In this document: positions 21,303-32,720 of the stretch, in pieces
How positions within the stretch are numbered: position 1 is the first letter of the stretch
Layout: each line of letters starts with the position of its first letter
From: Trissonchulus latispiculum
Lineage: Eukaryota; Nematoda; Enoplea; Enoplida; Ironidae
DNA length: 64,000 nucleotides
Reading direction: 5' to 3'
Assembly (NCBI GenBank): GCA_030248195.1
Contig: JASAND010026434.1
Coordinates: forward strand, 1-64,000
Position numbers and translations under genes: made by a program
The notes under the pieces: model-generated
Seen by the model: the letters and a program-made list of their open reading frames with translations, nothing else
Told to the model about the DNA's origin: nothing
Database searches by the model: none

Positions 21303-21395
21303 TCCTACGTTTTAGTCCTAACCGGGGAGAGTGCACTTTAACCCCCATGCAGGCAACAACTGCACTGGAGAGCGCACTAGAAGGGAGAAGGGAAA

Positions 21396-21478
21396 GCAAC
21401 CGCTCTCGGTTGCACTCAAACGATCACTGATTAGAAGGAAAATTTTGGGGTCGGGCTGACAGTTTTGCTGGCAGCCCG
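21396..21478. repeat. Two hairpins
   Basis: GCAACCG-CTCT-CGGTTGC (21396-21413) is perfect. CGGGCTGACAG/CTGGCAGCCCG (21452-21478) has one mismatch and a TTTTG loop. Confidence 0.8.
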
Positions 21479-21530
21479 TTGGCAGGTCATTAGTGACTTT
21501 GGAGGCGGATTTTCCTTTGATTTTGAGGCA

Positions 21531-21566
21531 AAGCTTCTAGAAGGTTCTGGAAACTTCTAGAAGCTT
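21531..21566. repeat. 13-bp hairpin containing HindIII/XbaI-like palindromes
   Basis: AAGCTTCTAGAAG pairs with CTTCTAGAAGCTT around the loop GTTCTGGAAA. Three further outer pairs form past a one-base bulge. Confidence 0.85.
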
Positions 21567-22045
21567 GCCACCTTTTACATATGGGGCGCAGTGGCGAGGC
21601 GGGCCAGCTGACCGCCGAGGGTCAATATTAATGAGATTTTAGAATTATTGCCCTCCAACTGACCCTTTTTTGATATATTTTGGGCCCCGAATTCCAGCAA
21701 AATTTTGGGAAACTTTCTTTAACACATAAACGCAACCAAAGGGACAATTTTACTAAAGTTTGGGACTTTAACTAATTGTCGCGCGAATTGTATAATTTTC
21801 CAGAACTTACAAATTACTTATTTACCTAGTATATGCCTACGTTTGTATTCCTAGCTACTTATTAATGTAATATTATTATTATTAAAGGCCAACGGCCCCC
21901 TTCTTGTCATAACTTGGGCTGAAAACTACGTACATTTTCCTTTTCCTCTTTGCTGGCTTTGTCTTCGGCCAAGGCTCAAGGAGAAGACAACTGTGGGTCC
22001 TGGAAGAAAAGGCCCAACAGGAGAAAGAAAAGAAAGCAGAGAAAG

Positions 22046-22124
22046 AAAAGGTTTGACTAACAAAACCTTTTTAGAACACTCCTTTTTGGAGTGTTAAGAT
22101 TACACAACAAAAGTGTAATCTTAA
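22046..22124. repeat. Three consecutive perfect hairpins
   Basis: AAAAGGTTT/AAACCTTTT (loop of 8), AACACTCC-TTTTT-GGAGTGTT, and TTAAGATTACAC/GTGTAATCTTAA (loop AACAAAA) follow one another within 79 bp. The last two share TT. Confidence 0.9.
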
Positions 22125-23641
22125 TAAAAACATTTTTAACTATAACTGTCTTAATTTTTGGAGTTAAAACGTCGGGTTTGGCTTTCTAAACTCAGCGTCA
22201 AATTCTCTTTCATATAAGCCCAAGTTATGTTTCGACCCAAAATTGTTAAAATTAACTAATTATTACCTAATTAATACTAATTAACCCTAATTAGGCCCAT
22301 ACATCTATGTACTTAGCTATTTTAATGCCTAGAGTCGACCATCTTCCAATATTCGTCGTTTTTAACGTAAATTTCCACTTTATAGGCAACTTTACGGCCA
22401 ATTTTCCGCTTAGTAAACATGTAATTTTCTATTGCAAGCCAATGACTTCCTGGTAATTCCTGTTTAGTCAATGAAAAACGCGTAATGTGGTGAAAAAGGG
22501 GCTACTTTTGGCTCAAGTTATGAGTGACAACCCATTCATACGCGTAAGATTAGTCAATTTGTTGATGTTTTCCTTCGTGGGGAGTAACAACTCACTGATT
22601 TACATTAAGGTTCTTTTACGATTTGTCAAGATACTGCCGTTTAAGATCGAGTGAAGTGACAACTCCGGTTATGAGGGGATAGGTGACCGAATTGACCCTT
22701 CATTCACAACTTCTAGATTAATGTTGTTAGTAATTTAAACGATATTTAGACCTAATTACACTTGAAATCGTCAATGCTACTAAGATTTCTAACCTAACTG
22801 AGTGCAAACCTTGGTCCCTATTTAAGAATTTCCCTTACTATTGAGTACTAGACAACTCTGGCCTGGCAAACACAAAACAATTCACACATTTACTGCTTGG
22901 ACATCATTTACTAATCATATTCCGTAGTGATAATCGTTGATCTTCTTCGCAAATCCATGGCATGGAGATTCTTCTTTACTGATTTCACTAATTTTGACCA
23001 TGTTTTAATCATTTTAAACAGATTTTAACTTCAAATTTTACCAATTCCATTACATATATGGCTAGGCCTATCCGTGGCTTGTAGCCGAAATAGAACTTTT
23101 AGTCGGAAAACTTATAATTTTTTCGCTTTGTGTTTGTTATTCCGAATGTAGTAGCCCCTGGTCAGTTATTGAAGTGAATCCGAAAATATCAGTTAAACTG
23201 AAAGCTGAAAGCTTTCTGTGAAAAGCGAAAGCTCAACATTTGAACTCCCCTTTTCTGGAGGTTTTACATGTATGTTACGTTCCAGGTGGACACGAAAGCA
23301 ATATATACCACCCCCCTCTCGGCGAATTTCTCCACAAGGAGTACTAAAACATTACTCTCACTAGCGGTAAGAAATTCGGTTACAAGGAGTAAGAAAATGG
23401 CCAAAAATAAGTTTTGAGACTCTAATTGGAACTTTGGATCCTATCCTATTCTATCCTATAACTCCCTTGTTGCTGTTCAGTTTGTTGCTATGTAGTCATC
23501 TGTTGTCAGCTGCAGTTGTCGAATTATAACGTCGCCAAAAGTTTCCAGGGTCTCTGCCCTGTACCTAGTCCTTACTGCTTTAGATTTGTAACATGGGTCT
23601 TTTTCGAGACTACATGAGCGCAAAATTAATTTCTTGTAGAG
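22125..23641. other. No gene seen
   Basis: AT-rich sequence without a supported ORF. Three GTRACAAC motifs fall near 22524, 22585 and 22654, each next to a short partly self-complementary word. Confidence 0.5.
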
Positions 23642-23929
23642 AAGAGATGCACCGGGACCTGAAAATTGTGGCTCTAGATTAGAGAATTGTCTTAAAAATT
23701 AAGATTTTGCTTTAATTTCAAGTATATATCAACAAAATTACTAGTGTTGTTTTCATTCAAATCGAAATATAACGAGCGATCTCTACCAATTAAAACTTAA
23801 TTTTGACTTTTAAAATTCTAACTTTTGAGCCAAAAATTGCCAAAAAATTACAAAATTCTGGGACCGGTTGACATCGGGGCTGAACCACCGAGACTGACAT
23901 TGGGAGCCCAGCCCAGGTGTGCATCCCTA
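23642..23929. mobile_element. hAT-like MITE of the GCACCGGG family
   Basis: It starts AAGAGATGCACCGGGACC and ends GGTGTGCATCCCTA, forming AGRGATGCAC terminal inverted repeats. Its interior, read in reverse, shares CGATTTGAATGAAAACAACA with the element at 60496-60879. No clear duplication at the flanks, so one end may have decayed. Confidence 0.55.
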
Positions 23930-24147
23930 ATTAAACGTATCAGTTAGTTTGAATTTTTAAACTTTTCTATTTAAGGTTGGTGCTTTTTCGGCAAACGTCG
24001 GCAAGTTGGATTAATTTCCATATTTCAGCAACACATCTTAATACACTATTAGGTAAAGTAGTTTGGAAGCTTTAAATCAAGGTTTATTTTTAATTATTGA
24101 CATTTTTTAATAAATTTGACAACATAGCAATCGTGTACCACTCGAAA

Positions 24148-24288
24148 AATTTTGCGGGTATCTGTCGGGTATCAGTTGACTGCGGGCCGCGGGCCGCGGA
24201 GCGGGGCGGGCGGGTACTAGCGTGAGGGTAGCGGGGCGGGGCGGGGCGGGCCGCCAAAATGGTACCCGCTTCCAACTCTGAGTAGGAA
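24148..24288. repeat. GGGGCGGGCC-rich array ending in a hAT-like tip
   Basis: Repeated GCGGG and CGGGGCGGGG units end at GGTACCCGCTTCCAACTCTG. The complementary tip CAGAGTTGGAAGCGGG resembles the TAGAGTTGGGA tips at 878. The other end is not identified. Confidence 0.45.
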
Positions 24289-24787
24289 CAAGGGCCTTGT
24301 TTCTACGAGAAAATCATTAAAGAAGCTTCTGTTCCAGTTCATCCCATTTTCTTAATAGTTTTCAAGGGTTCAATCTTTCCTATGCCTGCTTCCCTTCCAG
24401 TATAACAAAATAAGCTAAAACGTGAAGTTGATTTGAGAAAATGTGCCTCAGTTGGGTGCACGTGCAGCCCCTCTTGCTCGCTCATATTCAAATTGCACAC
24501 AGTTGATGGCTCGTTAAACTTACGTAGAACTGAACGAAACGACTCAAAATTTAAGGTAGGACATTATGTGGCTAACTCATGTGTGAAAATGAGCAAAATT
24601 CGTCGCCTAAAAATTTTTCATGATGGACCCCATCTTAAGTCTAAATCTATAAGCTTGATAGACTATTTTGAGGTTTGAAATAACAAAACTTAAATAGAAT
24701 TAACGGGTCTTGTCTCAATTACCCCCCCTCACTACTCAAAATTCTTGAAACTTGATCCATTGAGCTAAAATATGGCATGGGAATGTT

Positions 24788-25176
24788 TTCGACCATGCTG
24801 AGTTCAAATATCGCATAATATTTCGATTTAGCAAAATTCTATTTTTTCGATTCGCCAAAATAAACCGAAACGTTTTTGTCTTCGATTTTTCTGAAAAGTT
24901 GTGAGAGGTTTCCTGGGTTGCAGGATGGCGGTATTTCAATTCAGCATTTTGGTAGCTTAGTATAAGCTTACATCTTAAGTATTAGCCTAGTCCGAACGAA
25001 AAAAGATTTGATACGAAAAACTGTCTTCATATTTGTGTTCTAAGATACTGAAGCCCACTATATACAACTATTCAGCTATATCGAAGACAAAAACGTTTCG
25101 GTTTCCAGAGAATCGAAAAAATTCGAATTTTGCGAAATCGAAATATTTTGCGATATTTGAACTCAGTATGGTCGAA
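24788..25176. mobile_element. Imperfect inverted-repeat element
   Basis: TTCGACCATGCTGAGTTC at the left is matched by GAACTCAGTATGGTCGAA at the right. The centre shares AGTATAAGCTTACATCTTAA with the foldback element at 1320-1975. A related end also appears near 56470 (TTTTCGACCACGCTGAGTTC). Non-coding. Confidence 0.6.
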
Positions 25177-26526
25177 CACATATGTACTCATGACAGACTT
25201 TAGCTTTATTTGTTAAGTTCTAAGAATTTTGACTGGCGGGGTATAATACTACAGACAAGGCCTGAATTAACTACTAATTGTGAATTTCATAATGACCACG
25301 ACTTATGAATTTGCAAATTCTGCGTATTGTTAAATGTACTATTAAAATGGAGGCTCCTTTTTGGGAGCCTTTGTATGATGTGGGAAGTTGATTTTAGTTT
25401 ATGAGAAAAAAGATATTACGCAAACGGAAGAAAAAACTTTGCTCCCTTATAAATTTTGAGTTCAAAACTAATTATTGGAGTATATGTAGGGAAGCACCGG
25501 GTTGCTAATAGCTGTGGCCCCGAGGCTTTCAAATCAGAGGGTTCCTCAATTGCCAAAATTCTTAGATTTTCTTGAGAAAATTGTTGTGGGCTTTATGAAC
25601 CCATTTCAAGCAAGTGAACTACCATTCCTCCGACAGATTAAGTTTCTCAGTCAGCGTAAAGCTTCTAGCAGGTTACAGTTTTAAAGAAATAATTAAATGA
25701 CATATTAATTAAAATTACGCCAAATTGCAATGATTTTGCACATTCATAATTTTTGTAATTCTGACAACTACAACTTGTAACCCAAAATAAACTTTTTATA
25801 CTCATTATAAATAGTATTCATAACATCAAACAATCTTAGACATTGTGCGGGCCTTTGCGCACTGAAAATTGCATATGCGTGGAGCACGCCCGACCTGTGC
25901 AGGCCGAACATTTGAGTGCGGGCAGCGGGGCGGGTGTGGGTTAGAGATGAGATAGAGGAAAGCCCTTTTTTTTATTATGATACACTTTTTTACTGTTTTT
26001 GGATTTTTAGTGATAGTGGTGCTGTGTGTGTTTGTTGTTTTTGGTAAAAAATATATTAAATTAAATTAAAATCCGTTATAGTTTATTTTTTTGTTCTTTT
26101 TGGGGGGGATTATTTTGATGGGTAAGATGAGATTATGTGTGGGTCATAAATTTTGGTCCGAGGCCAACTCCGATCCTGAAGTTTCATCGCGTTCCTTAAA
26201 TGGATCCTGTTTTCAATCATCCGATCCTGATCCCGAATCAGATTTTAGTCACCTCCAAAAAAGTATACCTTCATTTCCAACAAATGCTTCCGCTATCCTT
26301 GCTAAAGGAACTTCGCTTCCTAAAGCTCAAAACAGACATTACATAGCTTAGACTAACAAAGTCTTTGTGTTTTCTATCTTCAGCACGCAGCAATGTGTGA
26401 GCATGCAGACACGTCTACTGGCTACACATTTCTCATTTGTGGAGGGGTCACTCGGACTCCATAGGTACACACACATTCGTGGGGACGCGGGAGGTTGTCA
26501 GCATCAGTGTGCAGAGAATCAAACTA
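25177..26526. other. No gene seen
   Basis: Sequence without a supported ORF. A GC-rich patch at 25855-25935 with GGGCAGCGGGGCGGGTG is followed by TTAGAGATGAG, possibly another hAT-like end. Confidence 0.45.
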
Positions 26527-27813
26527 AAGTCTGACCAAAAAGTGTAGGGAGCGAAATTGTTTTGTTTATACTGAACTACCGGTACATTTTTGCTGCAGCA
26601 ATGTATATATTTTCTGAACCGTCATGGCAAGAACTTTCTTTTGGTTGAAAACAATTTTTTAAAAAATTAAAAATCATCAAAAGAAGCCGATTTTTTAAGT
26701 TTTGAAAGATCAGTAGAAGCCAGGAACTAGCCGTTCGGTGGAAAATTAGCCCATGTCCCAAACATATTGAATCCCGAACATCAGCTGATTTCGTCAAAAA
26801 TTGCGATAGTTATTCAATTTTTTCGATTTTCAAAATCCTTTGATCTTTGCCGCTTTTCCAACTTTGACTGGCTATTACGCGCGACTCACTCAATGCAAAA
26901 ATTTTTTAATTGGATTTTCAGGACCTCTTACGTGTCAGCTTTCATGTGATATATGTGGTTTTTCGAAATTTGAAAATAGATTTTTTCGAAAAATACCACT
27001 TTTTGACCCAAAATTTCGACAATGCGAATCTTTCCCATTATCCCCCCCACAGCTATGAAGAAGGAAGTACCGAAGAAGCACAATTTGACTGATTGAATTG
27101 AAATTTGGTGGAGGTAGGTTTCCGGACCTGCTGATTTCAAAACTGCGAAAACTTTGAAATTTTAAAAATTTTTAAAAATTTTAAAATTTTAGTTCGGTAT
27201 TTAAAAATTCGTTGCTGGGGCAATTTAAGCCGTAGCCACAAAAACTTTACATCGTTGGATTCAGCTCAGATTAAACGTTATGATAATGTTATTTTTACCC
27301 ACTTTTGCTGGATTCTCATTGTTGAAATTTTGGGTGAAAAAGTGGTATTTTTCGAAAAAAATCTATTTTCAAATTTTGAAAAACCACATATATCACATGA
27401 AAGCTGACATGTAAGCGGTCCTGAAAATCCAATTAAACATTTTTTGCATTCAGTGAGTCGCGAGTAATGGCCAGTCAAAGTTGGAAAAGCGGCAAAGATC
27501 AAAGGATTTTGAAAATCGAAAAAAATTGAATAACTATCGCAATTTTTGACAAAATCAGCTGATATTCGGGATTCAATATGTCTGGGACATGGGCTAATTT
27601 TCCACCGAACGGCTAGTTCCTGGTTTCTACTGGTCTTTCAAAACTTAAAAAATCGGCTTCTTTTTATGAATTTTAATTTTAAAAAATTTTTTCAACCAAA
27701 AGAAAGTTCATGCCATGACGGTTCAGAAAATATATACATTGCTGCAGCAAAAATGTACCGGTAGTTTAGTATAAACCAAACAATTTCGCTCCCTACATTT
27801 TTTGGTCAGACTT
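26527..27813. mobile_element. Foldback DNA transposon with ~500-bp terminal inverted repeats
   Basis: The arms 26527-27035 and about 27300-27813 are near-perfect reverse complements starting AAGTCTGACCAAAAAGTG. TA dinucleotides flank both sides (26525-26526, 27814-27815), consistent with a TA-inserting element. Each arm contains a palindromic GCTGCAGC. The ~265-bp centre is not coding. Matching short ORFs in both arms are mirror images, not genes. Confidence 0.85.
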
Positions 27814-28053
27814 TAATAACAGAGTCTGCTAGCCGCTAGCGGTCACTGACTCCTGATATGTATTATGTCTGTATTATGAAGTGCCATGGTCTTTATTATG
27901 CTCTCTAAGTCTCTACATATTCTACTGCAACTCATTAACTTTTTCTGATTTTTGTCGTGGAATTGGTATGCACCGTACCTTTCTGAGGTTACTGTGTTTT
28001 AAAACAATAAACGGTTTTTGACTACAGAAAGCACCAAGCATAATTATTAAGAA

Positions 28054-29688
28054 CTATGCAATGGCAGTGCTGTTACATGCAGGGTCTGATTCTGGAATAT
28101 AGGCAGGAATTTGACGTTCACAAGCTACCCAGTAAGGCCACGTTGTCTCTTCATCTTTCAAATAAGTTGCGAAAGTATCCGGCGGTCTAAAGGAGCATAG
28201 GGATCTAACTTGGAAATAGTAATAATAAGATAGGAGAGATTTGGCTGCTGTATTTGCCATAAATTCAATATGTAAGTTTATGGTTCCATTTCGTAGAGGT
28301 TTCGTCATTGCGAAGGGCGGCTTTTCATAGAAAGTTTTAGAAATTTCATAACAGTAACCTCTCATTGTGTAGGGTAAATTCGCCGTTTCACGAAGGGTAT
28401 AGACGGGCTCATAAGTCATAAATAGGACTCGTTTATGTTCATCTACATAGGCGCAAGCGTAGCGTATAGAGGGCGGGAAGTCATTGTTTCCCATCAGGTG
28501 TTCGGACGTAATCCAGAGACTGTTGATAACGATCAGTATTATGAGCAATGTAAGAGAAATGATAAGCATGGAAACATAGAAACAGGCCGATGTGTACTTA
28601 ACACAGGATCGAGCGCATCGATTTCTGTGATAGATAGCGTTCCGACGACAGGTGTAGTGATACCAGCAGGGTGCACAGCAGGTCCCCATCATGACAATAT
28701 ACAAAACTGTACAGAGCGACATACAACAGCAAGCATGAAAAATTACACTTAAAAAATTACTCGGATCATTCTCTTCTTCATCCGGGGTGATTGCCGAAAC
28801 GGCATCGGCCTGTTTCACATGATTCTCTGCATTATTTACAGAAGGACGAGCTGTGGAATTTGCCTGAGGCTTTTTGGGAAAGGTTAGCCACAAACTGTAT
28901 CTTACAGGCCAGCATTCGTCGTAGACTGAAGGCCGCTTCGTGGAAACCTCCAGAACCCTTCGCACGTCGTCCATAGAAGCAGTGTGTTCGTCTCGTTTGA
29001 CTTCTGGTAAACTGGTACCTAACGCTGTAGACCTCATAAACCAGATATGTTTGTAGGCATAGGCAGTCATAAATATGCGCCAACCAAGGGCAACTAGGGT
29101 TAAACCACAGGCTAAAATTCTGGGCCATATATCGAGCGGTTCCTTTGGCAGTGGAACTGTGCAGCTGGATATGAGCCAGTAGTTTACAAAAGTCATTGGA
29201 CCGTTTTCACAAATCATAATCAGAAATGACAGTCGAAAACAGTTCACATTGGTGACCCAGGACCAGAACTTTTGAAGAATCAGTCGGAAGCCTCCCTGAT
29301 AGGGCTCAATTTCAATTTCTCGATGCCTGAAGGCCATTTCCATGCAGAGAACGAATAGAAGGAAGGTAAAAATGCTTCCCAGTACACTGCTCCCAATCAT
29401 AACCCATACTACCCAGTCTCTGAGCTGGAATATGGTGACAAATCCCCGGCCAACCGTGTAGGTGTGAATCCAGTCGGCCACATTGTTGGCAAGGTACACA
29501 AAGACACTCCCAATATAGAGAGTCTGTAGGCATGCCTGGCTAAGGCCAGCGTAGAGCACAACCGGATTGGGTGAGGCTCCCATTCCCATCAGATACATTT
29601 GATTGAGCGTACTAAATACATTGGGAGCGGCGGCCATAATGAAAATATATATACTCCCAAAGTCTGGATGGTTGTTCCAAGAACAAAT
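28054..29688 (-). CDS. Multi-pass membrane protein exon (unidentified family)
   Basis: A 545-codon open segment with six or so hydrophobic spans: YAGLSQACLQTLYIGSVFVY, WVVWVMIGSSVLGSIF, SFLIMICENGPMTFVNYWL, ILACGLTLVALGWRIF, FHACCCMSLCTVLYIVMM and SMLIISLTLLIILIVIN. A polar cytoplasmic-type loop with PKK and EEEND lies between spans 4 and 5. The C-terminal ~150 residues are cysteine-containing with NGT and NST glycosylation sequons, so they are probably extracellular. Codons upstream of 29688 look intronic because TCATCTTTTTTGTCCAG is a strong 3' splice site, so earlier exons must exist to the right. The frame ends at TAG 28054. The ENGP motif within a membrane span is distinctive, but I do not recognise the family. 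The long intact frame and protein-like composition support a real host gene. Confidence 0.75.
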   Translation of the reverse strand: MCSWNNHPDFGSIYIFIMAAAPNVFSTLNQMYLMGMGASPNPVVLYAGLSQACLQTLYIGSVFVYLANNVADWIHTYTVGRGFVTIFQLRDWVVWVMIGSSVLGSIFTFLLFVLCMEMAFRHREIEIEPYQGGFRLILQKFWSWVTNVNCFRLSFLIMICENGPMTFVNYWLISSCTVPLPKEPLDIWPRILACGLTLVALGWRIFMTAYAYKHIWFMRSTALGTSLPEVKRDEHTASMDDVRRVLEVSTKRPSVYDECWPVRYSLWLTFPKKPQANSTARPSVNNAENHVKQADAVSAITPDEEENDPSNFLSVIFHACCCMSLCTVLYIVMMGTCCAPCWYHYTCRRNAIYHRNRCARSCVKYTSACFYVSMLIISLTLLIILIVINSLWITSEHLMGNNDFPPSIRYACAYVDEHKRVLFMTYEPVYTLRETANLPYTMRGYCYEISKTFYEKPPFAMTKPLRNGTINLHIEFMANTAAKSLLSYYYYFQVRSLCSFRPPDTFATYLKDEETTWPYWVACERQIPAYIPESDPACNSTAIA

Positions 29689-32101
29689 CTGGACAAAAAA
29701 GATGACGTTTGTCAAGTTAATAACCAGCCCTTCCCCCTAGCAAGGGACCCAAAGAAAATAGCAAAATCTCAGAGTATCACTTTCTAGTCTTCCCCGGCTC
29801 AATAGCTTGTGCATGCTGAATAAAGGGGAAAACTGCCTCGGCTCCTCTAGAGTAAAATTTAAGTGAGCGCTACGAACTCGCACCCAAGTTTGGAAGGAGA
29901 TGGCAGTCCTGCTAGGATAGAAAAAAAATCCTTCCTATACAAGTCCAATCTTATGATTCTGCATAAATCTTTATCATTAACATTAATATAAATTCTTCCG
30001 AAAATTATGACTCTGAAATTCAACCAAGAACTGACTGACAGATTTGACTGACACTGACACGAGGAACTGGTACATTAAAGAGCATACATAGTTAAGCTTA
30101 AGGTTACGGCTTCATTGAAATAAACAGAAACGAAATCAAATTTGAAATGTTAACAATTATTAATTATTTGCGTTAATCAAAAACTAAATCAACGTAGTTA
30201 CTAAAACACAGAGCATTTGTAAAATGTTTTGAACAACTTTGTTCAAATCCACTGTCTCCTGTTGAACGAACCAATAGAAGGATATGTCTAAGCATACAAA
30301 TTTAGGACTTATTGGTGAATTTGTATTTGGGACTGGATTTCTCATTAAACTGAGCCTTTGAAAAGGCCCAACCCTAATTGAAGTCTGCCTTTTGCATTTT
30401 AGCTATGAAAATGCATAGAAAGAAGTAAAAGCTATTTTTGCGGCCACCCTTCAACAAGAGACTATATGAAGAAAGAGTCTAACCCTATATTCTCATATAT
30501 AACATAGTGAACATAGTGTAGACAGATATGAGAAAAGCTTAAAAGCGATAGTTTTCTCAAAAAGGGTGACGTTAAGCCAGGGCCAAGCTTAGAAATTATG
30601 AACTACCAAATCTCTCTTTGCCCATTGGTCTACCCATATAAGCAGCAGAAAAAGTGTTCTATAAGGACTCCTCTAGGTATTACCATGTAAAATTAGCCCC
30701 ATATGCTGGAATATAACATCTTAAGTACTCAAGATAAGTGGTGTCCCACTTTAATGCTTGCTCTAAATAATAGTTTTCTGTTTTATATAAATGAGGTTTT
30801 TCCTAGTATAAGCCTAATGCTCCAAATAAGCGGAAAGGCTAAATCCCCCTTGTGGATTGGAACAAAAATCGAACGCGCCCTATTCAATGAGAAGTCCGCC
30901 ATGAGGCTATCTAAAGCTACACTGGTTCCACAAAAATGTTTGGCCCCATTTTAGGGGCTCAATTTTGTGACTAAGCTCAACAAAGCTATCTTTACATATC
31001 TTCGAGATAACTACATATCCCAAAGAATCATATCACAATACTTAGCACTATTTACAAATGGCAACTTTCATCCTTTGTATATAAGCGACTCCACTTTTAT
31101 GGATGAGTAATGAATGATCTTTCTCCGAGACAGGATAGAAAAGGGTCAGAAAAAGAAGAAACTTTGTGACTTTAGTAAAAGGAAAACAACAGTGTACTTT
31201 TATGCTAAATCTGGACTGTGATAAAGTCAATCCGACTACTGTAGTCGTCAGAAGTCAGAACAGCCTAATCATTCACGTTGGAAAAACCGACGAACCTCCA
31301 TGAACAAGTGAATTGTCCAATTATCTTGTCTATTATTTCAGCAGCAAAACTGAGACCTAGTTTTAGCATGAGTTCCGCTTCAGCAGCAAACCCTAAAACT
31401 GAAATTGCAGCATACATGCTTGAAGATAGTCTGACCGCAAACATACAACAAAGAGCAAACTGTTTTTGACGAAAGTGTAGCGGGGCTAGTAAATATTCTT
31501 ACCTACTAACACCGTTACCACGCCCAAACGTAGCGGACGCGGAGACCGTGGCACAGATGGATAACGAACCGACTTCAAGAGACGGTCGGGACAGCCTCGC
31601 CAGACAATATACGTAGTGATAGATCCGATCCTAAGGTCGAGATGACTCGCACTCTCACTCACTTAGATTTAGTCTACCTACCTAGCAGGTGCTCGGAAGA
31701 AATACAAACCTAACTAAATACAGTTTAATAAAGAATAAAAACAATTAGTATTATTATTATAACAAGAATAATATAAAATTATGGGTCGAACCCTCACCCT
31801 CATTAGGGTTTATCAGGCCTTCGCTCAACAAGGCAAACTGCCTATGATAATAATAATCATAATAATAAAATAACCATGAAAATACACACCGTTAGGGTTA
31901 GGTCCTATGGGAACAAAAACCCACTCTCCAATGGACAAATATTGTATTTTCATATGGCGATGACGTCACTGGGTTTTTCGACAATGTATGGCATATATAT
32001 GGCAGTTATAATAAGGCAGTATGGAATGATACCTCGATAAAAGTAAAGCACTGTACATGTCATGAGCAAAGAAAATTGACATAAAATACTATTAGAAAAA
32101 T
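29689..32101. other. Intergenic or intronic, no gene seen
   Basis: The first part should be the intron or 5' flank of the membrane-protein gene. Short ORFs have no domains. Around 31476-31780 the sequence TGTAGCGGGGC...AATAAAGAATAAAA resembles part of an LTR, but no partner was found. AATAATAAT microsatellite runs occur near 31750 and 31850. Confidence 0.45.
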
Positions 32102-32173
32102 ACGAAAAATTTTGAGTAACATACCACATAGTTATAAACGAAAAATTTTGAGTAACATACCACATAGTTATAA
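32102..32173. repeat. 36-bp tandem duplication
   Basis: The unit ACGAAAAATTTTGAGTAACA... occurs twice head to tail, exactly. Confidence 0.85.
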
Positions 32174-32468
32174 CAGGGATTCAGGTTCACAAAAACTGAC
32201 TACAATGAGATAAATTCTAGTTTCGCAAAAACAAAACAAAATACAGGTTCGTAAATTACTAAACACAAAGATTATATGTTCATAGAAATACGAATTAATA
32301 CTAGCAAAACGTACGCACACAAAATTTAGATACACCTTGCACTTCACAGAGATTCTGCTCATAGGTAAATACTATTACAATTCAAAGGAAATGCAAAACA
32401 ACAGAAATTCCAAATTCGTGAATTAAAATTCAAAATAACATAAGCAATGCAATTATGCAAAAGTGTCA

Positions 32469-32720
32469 CTACCACAAAAAACGGCTAAAACATAGATCTA
32501 TATGATAATCAGGATCCGAAGATAATTGAAGGCCATTCCAGGTTCCGGCATCGGCTGAACCGTCATCATGTTGGGCGACATGGATCAAGTCCAAACTGAT
32601 GCCAGAAAAGTCACAATCAGAGGATTTACAATCAGGAAAGATGACTTTCCAGACTGTAAGAGTCATATTTGATGGAAAGAACGGATCATGGGTCATGAGG
32701 CTCGATGACGACGCACTCAA
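32469..32720 (-). pseudogene. C-terminal fragment of the decayed polyprotein
   Basis: This 83-codon frame starts at the stop of the 32717-33706 frame and has protein-like composition, for example MTLTVWKVIFPDC. It is best read as the downstream continuation after a one-base frame change. No domain is recognised. Confidence 0.4.

Larger units (their letters stand above)
16628..22124. other. Hairpin-dense non-coding domain
   Basis: Across about 5.5 kb there is no credible coding frame, but at least fifteen perfect or near-perfect hairpins of 6-13 bp with loops of 2-10 nt, listed separately below. Additional ones include GTTTATC/GATAAAC at 16628-16647, CACTG/CAGTG at 17072-17085, GGGGAA/TTCCCC at 20336-20355 and GGCC-AAC-GGCC near 21890. 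The motif GTRACAAC recurs at about 16583, 18437, 18556, 22524, 22585 and 22654, twice as the loop of an identical hairpin. Function and origin are unknown; the structure is directly visible in the sequence. Confidence 0.7.

Noticed and set aside
16628..22124. microRNA precursors
   Set aside because: The hairpins are too short (stems up to 13 bp, loops of 2-10 nt) to be animal pre-miRNAs.
31476..31780. Possible solo LTR (TGTAGCGGGGC...AATAAAG)
   Set aside because: No second copy, no matching primer site or duplication, and the right end does not finish in CA.
31890..31905. GTTAGGGTTAGG, telomere-like word
   Set aside because: Only two repeats, with no array.
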